Source of the DNA: a bacterium
GTDB lineage: Bacteria > Cyanobacteriota > Vampirovibrionia > Gastranaerophilales > UBA9971
Length of the DNA: 64,000 nt
Reading direction: 5' to 3'
Assembly: GCA_037147175.1 (NCBI GenBank)
Contig: JBAWVS010000002.1
Location: 45,293-109,292, forward strand
Notes under the pieces: generated by a model
Databases searched by the model: none
The model's input: the letters and a program-made list of their open reading frames with translations, nothing else
Told to the model about the DNA's origin: nothing
Shown: piece by piece, positions 53,455-62,389 of the stretch
Layout of the letters: the number at the start of each line of letters is the position of its first letter
How positions within the stretch are numbered: the first letter of the stretch is position 1
Made by a program: the position numbers and the translations under genes

Positions 53455-53718
53455 TTATACTGGTGAAAGTGTCGGCGCTACTGTAGGAGCTATAGTCGGA
53501 GTTATAGTTGGTGCAATAGTTGGTGTCGGCGTTGGTTTTGGAGTTGGTTTTGGAGTTGGTTTTGGAGTTGGCTTTGGTATTGAATTATGACATTTGTCTG
53601 CAATACAATCAAAAATGCTATGCGAGCAGTTATTATTTACTTTTGGAGTGGGTGGGCATTTTGTATTTTTAGCAGGTAAAAGATTTGCATTATTAATCTT
53701 GCTGATTCCGGAACACAT
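53455..53718 (-). CDS. Small Cys-containing protein with Pro-Thr repeat tail
   Basis: 87 residues. The first half has six Cys (MCSGISKINN, KNTKCPPTPK, NNNCSHSIFDC, ADKCHN). The second half is a low-complexity KPTP repeat turning into APTI/TPTI repeats and ending PTLSPV. AAGGAG lies about 7 bases before the ATG and a terminator follows, so it looks real. No signal peptide is evident. Pro-Thr tails often form extended, sometimes glycosylated, linkers. The function is unknown; its tail composition echoes the second Flp-like pilin. Confidence 0.65.
   Translation of the reverse strand: MCSGISKINNANLLPAKNTKCPPTPKVNNNCSHSIFDCIADKCHNSIPKPTPKPTPKPTPKPTPTPTIAPTITPTIAPTVAPTLSPV
53531..53578. repeat. 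12-bp tandem repeat, four units
   Basis: The unit GTTGGTTTTGGA is repeated three times exactly (53531-53566), followed by a fourth unit with two changes. It encodes the KPTP repeats on the minus strand. Unit number could vary between strains without shifting the frame. Confidence 0.85.
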
Positions 53719-53977
53719 AAATAATCTCCTTTTTGATTAAATATATAAATTCATCTTATCGATAAATAAAGAATGTTTAATTATATTTATATAAAAAAAG
53801 ATGTTTATATAAAATTGCTATAAAAATGCGATAAGAAATACTTATTGTTACAATACGAAATATATCAAACCCTTGTAAGGGTCAATTTTATTTGTTATAT
53901 AAAGATTTTTGCCTTAAAAAATGTGTTAAAATTAGAATTATTTTTTGTATTAATATAAAAATCTTTAAAAGAGTTTC

Positions 53978-55675
53978 ATGAAAATAAGACGTCTTAAAAT
54001 TTCTCAACAATTAATGCTGGTGTTTTTCATAGGGGTAATTTTGCCTTTATGTATAACAGCGATGATTGTTGTTAATGTAAATCAGCATGCTGTACGTGCC
54101 GAGTTGAGATATTCTGCGATAATTACAACAGACAGTGTCTATCAGCGTCTTGAAAAAACGCTGGAAGAAAAAAAACTGGCACTTTTGTATATTGCCAAAA
54201 GTATGAATTATATAATTCCAAAAAACAAAGTTAAAAATTATTTAAGTGAAATAATTGATTTTTCTGATGAAACGGTACAATTAGACATCATAAAAAATGA
54301 TGAAAATATAAATAAATCTAACAAAAAAAAGCTTTTTAACAATACAGATGTTGAAATTTTTATCAATTCAAATTCAAAAAAAAATATAATGGCAATGTAT
54401 GTAAAACTTAATGACGGAGAGTATTTAAGAAAATTTATAAACATTGATAAACTCAAAAACGACCTTTTTAAATATCTAATAAATGATAAAAGACAGGTTT
54501 ATATAATTGATTCAAAAAATAATATAGTCATGTCGTACAATGAAGATAAAGAGCTTTTTCGTAGACTTATTCCTTTTATCCCTAAAGAATACAAAATTAG
54601 CGAACCTGTTATGTTCGGCAAAATAAAAAACGAGCCAAATGTGTTTTTAAAGCTTAATAAGCCTGATTGGGCAATTGTTGTCACAACTCCAAAACAATTA
54701 ACCCATTATGGAATCATAGATGCAAGACTTAAAATAATCGTATCTATTCTTGCATCGGCTATTTTTATAATTGTTTTCGGGATTTTATATTCTTATTCGC
54801 TAAATACAAATCTGGCACAGCTTTTCAAGTCTATAGCCGCTATAGGAAAGGGAAATTACAGAAGAAAAGTCCGTCTTCTAAAAGATTTTTTTACTCCTTA
54901 TGAAATAGTTTTTCTCATGTCAAAATTTAATGATATGGCGCAAAAAATTGATGAAGGCTATATGGAACTCCAAGAAGCTAATGAACAATTATCAAAGTTG
55001 GATAAAATGAAATCAAACTTGATAGATACAGTTAGTCATGAATTCAGGACCCCTTTAACTTGTATAAAAGGTTATACTTCAAGGCTTTTGAGAAGTGATA
55101 TCAATGTTAACGAAGAAATGAAGATAAAATCATTAAAAGTGATAAAACAACAGACAGAAAGATTGAGCAGGCTTGTTGATGACCTTCTTGTAGTGCCTGA
55201 GATAGAAGCAGATTTTTTACGGGTGTTCCCCTCAGAAATTGATTTAAAAGAAGTCTTTGAAAACTGCATTTTTTCTATGCAACAAAAGCAAAACAGGGTT
55301 ATAAATTTTGAAGTAGTTGAAAATCTGCCGTTTGTTTGGGCTGATCCTGACAGGGTCGTTCAAATAGTCATAAATCTTCTTGAAAATGCAATAAAGTACT
55401 CTCCTGAAAATTCCGAAATAGATATAAAAGTTATACAAACAGCTGATTTTGCCGTTGTTAAAATAAGAAATGACAGCCCGGTTATCGAAGAAGAGAAACT
55501 TCATCGTCTTTTTGAAAAGTTTGTAAGGCTTGAAGATGATCTTACAAGAACAACACGCGGAACAGGATTGGGATTGTTTATCGTTAGGGGTTTAATTCAG
55601 GCTATGGGCGGAACAATTTCACTTTCAGCAAATCAAGGATTCGAGGTAAGCTTTACACTTCCTCTTGCATGTTAA
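53978..55675 (+). CDS. Membrane sensor histidine kinase
   Basis: 565 residues. TM1 (about 12-32), an extracytoplasmic sensor region (about 35-245), TM2 (about 250-272), a HAMP-like linker with coiled coil (about 275-345; ELQEANEQLSKLDKMKS), HisKA with SHEFRTPLTCIKGY (phospho-His about 353), and HATPase_c with N box INLLENAIKYSPEN, then GTGLGLFIVRGLIQAMGG. No response regulator is adjacent, so it is an orphan kinase here. The signal is unknown. It is preceded by a 259-base AT-rich spacer with no other visible gene. Confidence 0.9.
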   Translation: MKIRRLKISQQLMLVFFIGVILPLCITAMIVVNVNQHAVRAELRYSAIITTDSVYQRLEKTLEEKKLALLYIAKSMNYIIPKNKVKNYLSEIIDFSDETVQLDIIKNDENINKSNKKKLFNNTDVEIFINSNSKKNIMAMYVKLNDGEYLRKFINIDKLKNDLFKYLINDKRQVYIIDSKNNIVMSYNEDKELFRRLIPFIPKEYKISEPVMFGKIKNEPNVFLKLNKPDWAIVVTTPKQLTHYGIIDARLKIIVSILASAIFIIVFGILYSYSLNTNLAQLFKSIAAIGKGNYRRKVRLLKDFFTPYEIVFLMSKFNDMAQKIDEGYMELQEANEQLSKLDKMKSNLIDTVSHEFRTPLTCIKGYTSRLLRSDINVNEEMKIKSLKVIKQQTERLSRLVDDLLVVPEIEADFLRVFPSEIDLKEVFENCIFSMQQKQNRVINFEVVENLPFVWADPDRVVQIVINLLENAIKYSPENSEIDIKVIQTADFAVVKIRNDSPVIEEEKLHRLFEKFVRLEDDLTRTTRGTGLGLFIVRGLIQAMGGTISLSANQGFEVSFTLPLAC

Positions 55676-55881
55676 AATTCAGGCAGTTTTAAAATATTAA
55701 GAAATGTAAACGATATTAGGTCTGTTATTTCTGAAATAATGCAAAATTCTCAAAACAGTATTATAATTGTAGTAGTTGATAAGCTAAATTAAATATAGAA
55801 TAAGGTTTTTGGATAAGCTCTTTGTTTTAAAGTTAATAATCCATTTCATATAAATTAACTTAACGAGAAACAAAAAATAAA

Positions 55882-56136
55882 ATGAACAGAGCTTTTTTGA
55901 AAAATTTTCTGATTATACCGATTATTCTGCTTATGTGCTCAGGATGTAAGCAAAGCAGCATAATTGGAGAAAGTTTTTTATCAGAACAAAACAATTCTAT
56001 GGTAGTTAAATACAAAAGCGGAGCGGTACTATTAAAAAACACTGAACAATATGATGATACAAACCGAAGAAATTTAGTTAATCCTGCCGTTAAAGTCGAC
56101 GAAATAAAATTTGGACCCAAAAACATAAACTTTTAA
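55882..56136 (+). CDS. Small putative lipoprotein
   Basis: 84 residues. The basic N-terminus and hydrophobic stretch (FLIIPIILLMCSGC) end in a Cys, a plausible lipobox although Cys rather than Leu occupies the -3 place. The mature part is short and charged, ending KFGPKNINF. No strong ribosome-binding site is seen. Function unknown. It is placed between the sensor kinase and the BlaI-type regulator; about 206 bases separate it from the kinase and 287 from the regulator, with no recognised element except a weak fragment resembling the dispersed repeats near 56320. Confidence 0.5.
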   Translation: MNRAFLKNFLIIPIILLMCSGCKQSSIIGESFLSEQNNSMVVKYKSGAVLLKNTEQYDDTNRRNLVNPAVKVDEIKFGPKNINF

Positions 56137-56423
56137 AATTAATAAATAATCTTAATAGATAAATACCTAAAATTTGGTTGAAAGAAGGAATGGCTGTTTT
56201 GAAGACTTTTACTGTCTGTTTGAATAAGCCGTCAGTCTGAAAATTAGGGTTTAACTGTTTAAGAAAAAGATACTTCCTCATCCTCCTTTTTTATATTTAG
56301 TTTGAAAAAAGGCTTTCGTTTCAGGGATGACAGAAACCGGTAAATAAATTAATTGGTGAGTTAATTATTAACGATATAAAGAGAAAAATTATAGTTTAAT
56401 TAAGAATATACGAGGTATTTATT

Positions 56424-56774
56424 ATGGATCTTAAGCAAGGTGACTTTGAAAATGTACTTATGAATGCTATTTGGGACATGGAAGATTCGGATAATGAAGA
56501 AATAGACGTGTCAGAAGTGCAAAGAAAAATAAATTCCGAGGATCAGAGTTGGGCATATACAACTGTAAAAACAGTTCTGGACAGACTTGTAAAGAAAGAT
56601 TCTCTTGAAAGAATTAAATTTAATAAAAAATTCTTTTATAAATCTAAAATTTCCAGAAAAGAAGCAGGCATCAATGCTATTGAAAAACTTGCAAGGCAAT
56701 ATTTTAAAGGCGAAATAAGAGATCTTATTAAAGCAGCCGATAAAGTTGGTGCAGGTGTTTTAGTTTATAGATAA
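56424..56774 (+). CDS. BlaI/MecI/CopY-family transcriptional regulator
   Basis: 116 residues. An N-terminal winged helix: FENVLMNAIWDMED, then WAYTTVKTVLDRLVKKDSLE, which is the recognition-helix signature of the penicillinase-repressor family, followed by a short dimerisation helix region. Family members repress beta-lactamase, copper or other operons and are often inactivated by a BlaR1-type protease; no such partner is adjacent. The next gene starts at its stop codon (TAATG), so the two are coupled. Confidence 0.85.
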   Translation: MDLKQGDFENVLMNAIWDMEDSDNEEIDVSEVQRKINSEDQSWAYTTVKTVLDRLVKKDSLERIKFNKKFFYKSKISRKEAGINAIEKLARQYFKGEIRDLIKAADKVGAGVLVYR

Positions 56775-57145
56775 TGAAAACTTCTTTTCAAATACAAGAT
56801 GAAAAAAAAATTGTTGCAGAGCTTATTTTTAAGGTTCTCTCAGGTGAAATTTGCGTAAGAGAAGCTTTAGAAAAATTTCCCTGCCAACCTGATGATGATT
56901 CTCTTCAATGTGCCTGGCATGCGCTTATTCATTTCGAAGCAGATGAGGATTTTAGAAAAAAAGACATTGAGTATGCTCAAGAGCAGGATAATTATATGAA
57001 ATCTCTGGCTTTAAGTTTACAAAAAGGAGATTTTTTGCCTAAAAATATCATAGAGGAATATAATAAATATTATGATCCTGTTATTAAATCTGAGACAAAA
57101 AGTCTTTTAAGCAAGATTAAAAGTATTTTCAGGTTTATTATTTAG
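56774..57145 (+). CDS. Hypothetical protein coupled to the BlaI-type regulator
   Basis: 123 residues, family not recognised. A helical protein with CVREALEKFPCQPDDDSLQC in the first half, an acidic region containing FEADEDFRKKDIEYAQEQ, and a hydrophobic end (SKIKSIFRFII) that could touch the membrane. The ATG overlaps the regulator's stop. The same transcript continues towards the TadE-like gene 21 bases downstream. Confidence 0.6.
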   Translation: MKTSFQIQDEKKIVAELIFKVLSGEICVREALEKFPCQPDDDSLQCAWHALIHFEADEDFRKKDIEYAQEQDNYMKSLALSLQKGDFLPKNIIEEYNKYYDPVIKSETKSLLSKIKSIFRFII

Positions 57146-57166
57146 TTATATTGAAAGAAAATTGAT

Positions 57167-57730
57167 TTGAAGAGAACAGCTCAAAATTTAGTAGAATTTG
57201 TTTTTATTTTTCCACTTTTGATTATTATTCTTTTTGGAATACTTGAATTTGGGATATATTTCAGAAATACAAATGTGGTTGAGGATATTGCAAAGGAAGC
57301 ATCTTCATCAGCCTCAAGAAAACTTGTACTCGATACTATGACCTCCAGTACTATCACAGATACTTCAAGTACAGGTTTTAATAAAGCAGTTAAAGCAGCT
57401 ATAGATGTTGTAAACAAAAGAAGAGAACAACTTGGTCTTACTACTCTGGGTTTTGCATATACTAATTTGGGGGGAACAAGACCTTATGCTGTTTATCAAA
57501 TAAATAGTACACAAACAAGAATGATAGGCGGAGTGGCAACTCCTCTTGTAACTCTTATAGTTGATTATAGTGCCCCTACAGAAAGTGGAGTTACGGTTCA
57601 ACTCGTTTATCAATATAGAACTTTGCTTCTTGGTGCTGAATTTCCTGTGTTGGGCGGGGCTCCTATTGTTATAATCCCGAGAGATATGCCGATAAGTAGT
57701 TCAAAAATCAGACAATATGTAACATATTAA
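57167..57730 (+). CDS. TadE-like pseudopilin
   Basis: 187 residues from TTG 57167. A short basic lead (KRTAQ) is followed by NLVEFVFIFPLLIIILFGI, the N-terminal motif of TadE/TadF minor pilins of the Flp/Tad system, with Glu in the helix and continuation LEFGIYFRNTNVVED. The remaining 140 residues are an extracytoplasmic beta-rich domain. It probably primes or caps Tad pili with the two Flp-like pilins at 46.6-47.0 kb. The start codon has no strong Shine-Dalgarno sequence; coupling to the previous gene is likely. Confidence 0.82.
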   Translation: MKRTAQNLVEFVFIFPLLIIILFGILEFGIYFRNTNVVEDIAKEASSSASRKLVLDTMTSSTITDTSSTGFNKAVKAAIDVVNKRREQLGLTTLGFAYTNLGGTRPYAVYQINSTQTRMIGGVATPLVTLIVDYSAPTESGVTVQLVYQYRTLLLGAEFPVLGGAPIVIIPRDMPISSSKIRQYVTY

Positions 57731-57748
57731 TAATTTGAGAAGTTTAAA

Positions 57749-58333
57749 ATGAAAGAATGGTCGAAAAATTTTAATATTTCCTTGCCGGAATGCAATCAAT
57801 GCGGAGCTTGTTGTAATAGTGCTTCTCCTTCAGCTTCGTACATTAAACTTCTTGAAAAAGCAGCTTCCGGAGAAGATTTTGCAAAGGATTTTTTTTCAAT
57901 ATTTATTCCATACCAAAACATTGAAGAAGTCGAAATTCTTTATCCTGATTTAGTAGAAAGAAGTTTAAAGTCATCGCCTGAAAATTTAGTTTTTTATAAA
58001 TGCCGGTATAATTCTGAAGAAAAACAATGCTTTATATATGAAGACAGACCTGCATTATGCAGGGATTTTCCTGGTTCTCCCTACGCTATTCTTGGAAAGC
58101 AGTGCGCTTATTACAACTGGGCTCAAGAATGCAAGCAAAAACATAAAGATTTAATGAAAGAGTTAGAAAATTTAAAAAAATACAAGAAAGAGTTGGATAA
58201 TTTGAAATATCAGCAGAAATTAATAAGATTAAATAGTCAATTAAAACAAATTCCTCAGGAATACAAATTTATGTGGCTGTTTCCTTCAATGAGCCTTGTT
58301 TCTCCGGGAAAATCATGGATAAAGATTTATTGA
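57749..58333 (+). CDS. YkgJ-family cysteine cluster protein
   Basis: 194 residues. Cys cluster CNQCGACCNS near the N-terminus, then YKCRYNSEEKQCFIYEDRP, ALCRDFPGSPYA and KQCAYYNWAQEC. This is the arrangement of the YkgJ/Fe-S or zinc-binding Cys-cluster family of unknown function. The C-terminal third is a charged coiled coil (KDLMKELENLKKYKKELDNL). It starts 19 bases after the TadE-like gene and ends at a strong hairpin. Confidence 0.83.
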   Translation: MKEWSKNFNISLPECNQCGACCNSASPSASYIKLLEKAASGEDFAKDFFSIFIPYQNIEEVEILYPDLVERSLKSSPENLVFYKCRYNSEEKQCFIYEDRPALCRDFPGSPYAILGKQCAYYNWAQECKQKHKDLMKELENLKKYKKELDNLKYQQKLIRLNSQLKQIPQEYKFMWLFPSMSLVSPGKSWIKIY

Positions 58334-58375
58334 GAATAGAAAAAGAGATGACATTTGTCACCTCTTTTTCTATTC
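58334..58375. terminator. Bidirectional terminator, 20-bp stem
   Basis: GAATAGAAAAAGAGATGACA (58334-58353) pairs with 58356-58375 with one mismatch. The stem starts right after the YkgJ-family stop. A- and T-rich arms give T-runs on both strands, so it can end both the Cys-cluster gene and rpsU. Confidence 0.8.
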
Positions 58376-58384
58376 TATGAATGA

Positions 58385-58558
58385 TTACGAACGTCTTTTG
58401 CGTGCTGCTTCAGACTTGCGTCTTTTTTTAACGCTTGGTTTTTCGTATCTTTCTCTTCTTTTAATTTCAGATAAGATTCCGGCTTTCTGGATTTTTTTCT
58501 TGAAGCGTTTAAGTGCGCTTTCAATGCTTTCGTCTTGACCAACTTGTATTTCGGACAA
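58385..58558 (-). CDS. rpsU: 30S ribosomal protein bS21
   Basis: 57 residues from TTG 58558: starts (M)[18 protein letters not shown], continues [20 protein letters not shown], and ends with a very basic tail ([14 protein letters not shown]). This is the complete bS21 sequence: conserved ESALKRFK and [17 protein letters not shown]. It binds the small-subunit platform near the anti-Shine-Dalgarno region. GGGGGGTTAG about seven bases upstream of the TTG is the ribosome-binding site. It is easily missed because of its length and start codon. About 200 bases of spacer without a recognised gene separate it from the HIT gene upstream on the same strand. Confidence 0.95.
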   Translation of the reverse strand: MSEIQVGQDESIESALKRFKKKIQKAGILSEIKRRERYEKPSVKKRRKSEAARKRRS

Positions 58559-58766
58559 TTGTACTAACCCCCCTTCAGGTTTTGAGGTTTATTTTATTTG
58601 TAAATAACTGTTTTATTACTAATTGTGAATGGAATGAGTTTAAACCTTTCAAGATTGACTTTTTTACCTGTCATTTTTCAGGATTTTACCCATGTTTCGC
58701 AATGCTATCACATCATTATGTTAATTACAATAATAAATGTAAAATATTATTAAGTACTATTTAGAT

Positions 58767-59105
58767 TTATCCCGGAGGCCAATTTAAAGGTCTTCCTCCA
58801 AGTATATGGATATGTACATGAAAAACAGCTTGTCCCGCGCCTTTGCCTGTGTTTATTACAGTTCTGTAATTTTCTTTTATGCCTAATTTTTCCGCTGTTT
58901 TTTGTACTCCCTCAAGAAGTTTTCCCATTAATTCTATATTTTTAAGCTCATTAAGAGAAGAAAAGTGTTCTCTGGGAATAATAAGCGCATGAAAAGGAGC
59001 CTGCGGCGTAACGTCTTTGAACGAAACATAAGCATCCGTTTCTAATATAAATTCTGTTTGAATTTCTTTGTTTGCAATTTTGCAAAAAATGCAGTCTTTG
59101 GTCAT
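58767..59105 (-). CDS. HIT family protein (HINT-type nucleotide hydrolase)
   Basis: 112 residues. CIFCKIANKEIQ at the N-terminus, APFHALIIPREHFSSL, and the histidine triad HVHIHILGGRPL near the C-terminus. Hint-like proteins hydrolyse AMP-lysine or AMP-amino-acid phosphoramidates and related adenylates in the cytoplasm. Full length, ending NWPPG as in typical bacterial HinT. It lies 20 bases downstream of a small lipoprotein gene. Confidence 0.94.
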   Translation of the reverse strand: MTKDCIFCKIANKEIQTEFILETDAYVSFKDVTPQAPFHALIIPREHFSSLNELKNIELMGKLLEGVQKTAEKLGIKENYRTVINTGKGAGQAVFHVHIHILGGRPLNWPPG

Positions 59106-59124
59106 TATTTTTTATTCTCCTGAA

Positions 59125-59544
59125 TTATAGTTTTTCTACGATAAATTCTGCTTCTGCTATTGGTTTAGCAAGGTTTTTTAGAGAAAAAATCCTTATAAAA
59201 TAAGTTCCGTCCTGATGCAAAATAAAATAATCAGTTACGGCATGAGGATTTGGACCTCTTTCTATTTCTACAGCATAAGGAATTTCTATCTGCGGAAGAG
59301 GGTAGTCGTACTTATTATCAAGTTTTATAGTTTGCAGCCTTAAAACTGGGCTTTCAATAGCTTGTTTGCTTAACAGTAAAAAATAAATTTTTTGTCTTAC
59401 TTTAAAAACAGGTTTTTCCTGCAAAGACTCCAAATCGCTTAAACTTATAGGACTATCGTTCAAAAAAATTGCCACATCTTCTTTGTTACAGGCTGAAAGC
59501 AGGATTATAGGTATGAAAAATATTAAAAACAGAAATTTTCGCAT
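59125..59544 (-). CDS. Putative lipoprotein, unknown function
   Basis: 139 residues. Signal with lipobox FFIPIILLSAC, Cys about residue 19, followed by NKEDVAIFLNDSP. The mature part is predicted beta-rich (YPLPQIEIPYAVEIERG, DYFILHQDGTYFIRIF, IAEAEFIVEKL). It is anchored in the inner or outer membrane. It follows the TPR gene by 37 bases on the same strand, so the two may act together in the envelope. Confidence 0.75.
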   Translation of the reverse strand: MRKFLFLIFFIPIILLSACNKEDVAIFLNDSPISLSDLESLQEKPVFKVRQKIYFLLLSKQAIESPVLRLQTIKLDNKYDYPLPQIEIPYAVEIERGPNPHAVTDYFILHQDGTYFIRIFSLKNLAKPIAEAEFIVEKL

Positions 59545-59581
59545 TATTGGTCATCACTAAAGTTAAAAAGGACTTGGTTGA

Positions 59582-61843
59582 TTACTTGGAAGAGCCGGTA
59601 TTCTCTCCTTGAAAAGCTTTGTCTTCTATAATAAGAGGGGGTAGTTCAGTTGTATTGTTTTGATTTACTTGAGGTTCAGCGGGTATGTACTTGTTAATAG
59701 CAGTATTTGGATTTTGAACAGAGTTTATTTCCTGAATTTGTTTTTCAGTTTTAGGATTTTTGGACATTACCTGATTTAGTTGCTGTTCTGAAGGAAATGA
59801 TTTTAAATTCTCGGTCTCTGCTGCTTTTACGTAGTTGCTTTGTTCTGCAGGTAATTTCCCTTTTAATTCTTTAATTTTATATTCGATACCTCTGGCATTT
59901 TCATCATTAGGGGATAATGTTAAATATTGTCGATAATTTTGCAATGCTGCTTTATAATTTTGAGCCTGTTCCTCAAGAAGTCCCAGCGCATAGTAAGCAT
60001 AAGAAAAATCAGGAGTAGAAAAAATTACTTCGTTGTAATATTTTCTGGCTTCTTCAGTTTTTCCCATTTCCGCAAAAGTAAGACCCAGATTGAATTTGGC
60101 ATTTGAATTTTCGGGCTGTACAGCGAGAGCTTTCTGGTAATATTCAATTGCTTTGTTGTTATTTAATCTATCTTTATGGACATTTCCTGTTTTTATAAGT
60201 GTTTCAACGTTTTTGGGGTCAAGTTCAAGAGCTTTGTTGTATTGAACTATAGCTTTGTCAAAATGGTCTGTCTTGTATAAAGAGTCTCCAAGCCCGATAT
60301 AAGCTTGAACCTCTTTAGGATCAATTTCTATTGCCTTTTGATAAGCTCCCTGTGCTTCTTCAAATTTGTTTGATTGAGCAAGTGCTTTTCCGTAATCAAT
60401 AAATATTGTTTTGTTTGTATTGTCTTGTACTATTGCTTTTTCATAATTAGAAATCGCTTCATCAGTCCTGCCCATTTTTTGATAGGTATTTGCAAGTCCT
60501 GAAAGCGCTTGAAAATCAGAAGGCTTTGACTTAAGAGCTTCATTATAATAAGTAATAGCGCTGTTATAATTTTTATTTAAATTTTGTTGATTTGCTTTTG
60601 CGATTAATGCACCTGTATAATTCTGTCTTACCTTGTTGTTATCCTTTAAGGCAAGGGATTTTTTGTACATTTCTATGGCTTTATCCATATCCTGTTTTGA
60701 ATGATAAGCAAGTCCTGCATCATAATAAAGCTCAGGGTCGTCTTTTTCAATGGTTAAAAGCTCATTATAAAGAGATATCGCTTTGTCATAATGCTTCGCT
60801 ATATGATAACTTCTTGCAAGATCTTCTTTTATGTCTGTATTATCAGGTTTAAGAGCAAGAGCTTTCTCGAAATTTTGTATAGCCTTATCTGTTTTGTTTT
60901 GATGGCTATATAGAAGACCTACGTTATATAAAGCGTTTACGCTGTCAGGAACATCTTTTAAATAATCTTCATAAGATAAAACAGCTTCATCTTCTCTTTT
61001 AAGATCGGTTAGAAGTGCTGCAAGATCGTATTTAAGTTGAGAAAGTTTCGGGTTAATTTGTAAAGCGTTTTTAAATTCGTCTACAGCTTTGTCTTTTTGA
61101 TCTGTATTTATGTAAGCAATAGCTAAATTTGAATGAGCAGAAGGATCTGCAGGATTTTTTTCTATGCCCTGTTTTAAAATTATTATTGCTTTATCATAAT
61201 TTTTATTTTGGATTAAAGCCTTGCCATAGCTTGTATATTCTTTAAATTCATCCGGCATGTTGCTCATAATAAATTCATATTGAGTTATTGCTTCTTTAGG
61301 CTGTTTGTTTTTCATATACATAGAAGCCAGATTTTTTCTGGAATCAGCGTGGGCAGGGTAATAATAGATAAATTTATTGTAATAATCCACCGCACCGTTG
61401 GTATCACCCATTAAAGACTTAACATTGGCGATGTTTAAATAATTGAATTTATAATCGGGAAAAATATCCGAAGCCTGCATGTATGATTTAAGGGCGTTTT
61501 CGTACTGGTTTTGTTCTTGATAAATATTGCCGATGCTTATGTAAATAAACGAATCAGTCGGATTAAGCTTAGAGGCTTCATTGTATTCTGCTATTGCATC
61601 CTGCCAAAACCCAAGTTTGGAAAGAACATCAGCCAGTTTTATATGCAAATCAGGGTCATTGTTTGCATATTCAAGAGCTACTTCCAGTTCTTTTTTCGCA
61701 CCTTGCATGTCATCGGTTTTGTATAGCATCAAAGCGTTATTATAGTGAAGCATTGCTTGAGGAGACATTGCATAGCATTGATTTGAAGCAAGAAATGCTG
61801 CAACAGCACATAGCGAGATGATTTTTATTTTAACCCTATTCAT
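59582..61843 (-). CDS. Exported TPR-repeat protein
   Basis: 753 residues from the ATG at 61843, preceded by GGGGACGGG; an upstream ATG adds six residues. Signal peptide (KIISLCAVAAFLASNQCYA), then a near-continuous array of about 17 tetratricopeptide repeats (about 30-670) with consensus-like units such as AIVQYNKALELDPKNVETLI and AIEYYQKALAVQPENSNAKF, and a disordered Gln/Asn/Pro-rich tail. It is a periplasmic scaffold, possibly for envelope assembly or polysaccharide or pilus machinery; no partner is proven. It shares a transcript with the lipoprotein and HIT genes. Confidence 0.88.
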   Translation of the reverse strand: MNRVKIKIISLCAVAAFLASNQCYAMSPQAMLHYNNALMLYKTDDMQGAKKELEVALEYANNDPDLHIKLADVLSKLGFWQDAIAEYNEASKLNPTDSFIYISIGNIYQEQNQYENALKSYMQASDIFPDYKFNYLNIANVKSLMGDTNGAVDYYNKFIYYYPAHADSRKNLASMYMKNKQPKEAITQYEFIMSNMPDEFKEYTSYGKALIQNKNYDKAIIILKQGIEKNPADPSAHSNLAIAYINTDQKDKAVDEFKNALQINPKLSQLKYDLAALLTDLKREDEAVLSYEDYLKDVPDSVNALYNVGLLYSHQNKTDKAIQNFEKALALKPDNTDIKEDLARSYHIAKHYDKAISLYNELLTIEKDDPELYYDAGLAYHSKQDMDKAIEMYKKSLALKDNNKVRQNYTGALIAKANQQNLNKNYNSAITYYNEALKSKPSDFQALSGLANTYQKMGRTDEAISNYEKAIVQDNTNKTIFIDYGKALAQSNKFEEAQGAYQKAIEIDPKEVQAYIGLGDSLYKTDHFDKAIVQYNKALELDPKNVETLIKTGNVHKDRLNNNKAIEYYQKALAVQPENSNAKFNLGLTFAEMGKTEEARKYYNEVIFSTPDFSYAYYALGLLEEQAQNYKAALQNYRQYLTLSPNDENARGIEYKIKELKGKLPAEQSNYVKAAETENLKSFPSEQQLNQVMSKNPKTEKQIQEINSVQNPNTAINKYIPAEPQVNQNNTTELPPLIIEDKAFQGENTGSSK

Positions 61844-61932
61844 AACCCGTCCCCGAATCATATTTTTTATTACAAATATTTGTTTAGTATTTTTAATAAT
61901 TATAATACCTTAAAAAGCTGTTTTAAGGAATA

Positions 61933-62322
61933 TTATGAAAAAAGATTCAAAACTTTTTCTGCTATAGGAATATCGGGAAGAGTGAATTTATATTCCAGAA
62001 GTTTGTCAGGCAATACCCATTTTGCTTCTTCATGGTCGACCAGCTTTAGTTTTCCGCTTATATATTTTACATTATAAGCAACCAGTTCTATTTTTTTATC
62101 ACCGCAAAAAAATATGTTTGAATCTATATAATTTATAATTTCCACTTCTATATCAAGTTCTTCTTTTAATTCTCTTATCAGGCATTCTTCGAGGGTTTCG
62201 CCTTCTTCAAGCTTTCCTCCGGGAAATTCCCAATTTGCTCCGACACATTTGCCGGATTTTCTGCGTGCAATAAGAATTTTGCCGTCTTTATGTATAACTC
62301 CTGCCGTAACTTTTTGAATCAT
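61933..62322 (-). CDS. mutT: MutT-type NUDIX hydrolase (8-oxo-dGTP diphosphatase-like)
   Basis: 129 residues. A complete Nudix box: GGKLEEGETLEECLIRELKE followed by ELDI. N-terminal KVTAGVIHKDGKILIARR and WEFPGG are typical of MutT, which removes oxidised dGTP. It ends FSLPDIPIAEK-like (KFTLPDIPIAEKVLN). Length normal. It is divergent from thiE with a 67-base spacer. Substrate assignment is by family resemblance. Confidence 0.87.
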   Translation of the reverse strand: MIQKVTAGVIHKDGKILIARRKSGKCVGANWEFPGGKLEEGETLEECLIRELKEELDIEVEIINYIDSNIFFCGDKKIELVAYNVKYISGKLKLVDHEEAKWVLPDKLLEYKFTLPDIPIAEKVLNLFS

Positions 62323-62377
62323 TATTAAATCCCGAATTTGATTTTATAAATACAATAATACAGCATATTCTTTATAT

Positions 62378-62383
62378 TATAAT
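62378..62383 (+). promoter_or_regulatory. -10 element for thiE, possibly leaderless
   Basis: TATAAT at 62378-62383 lies six bases before the thiE ATG (62390), with no Shine-Dalgarno site between. This is the same arrangement as at tadA. No TPP-riboswitch sequence fits in the 67-base spacer. Confidence 0.45.
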
Positions 62384-62389
62384 TATCTT

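Noticed and set aside
56090-56281. Minus-strand open frame between the lipoprotein and the BlaI-type gene
   Set aside because: It overlaps the lipoprotein end and has no recognisable motif; treated as spacer.
56280-56345. Fourth copy of the dispersed repeat
   Set aside because: Only a short GGGATGACAG-like fragment is similar; no paired arm or TTCGRGTTAATTA border.
58513-58764. Plus-strand open frame antisense to rpsU
   Set aside because: The minus strand encodes complete bS21; the antisense frame has no start context.
62323-62389. TPP riboswitch upstream of thiE
   Set aside because: The spacer is only 67 bases, lacks the conserved THI-box sequences, and the TATAAT box lies next to the start codon.
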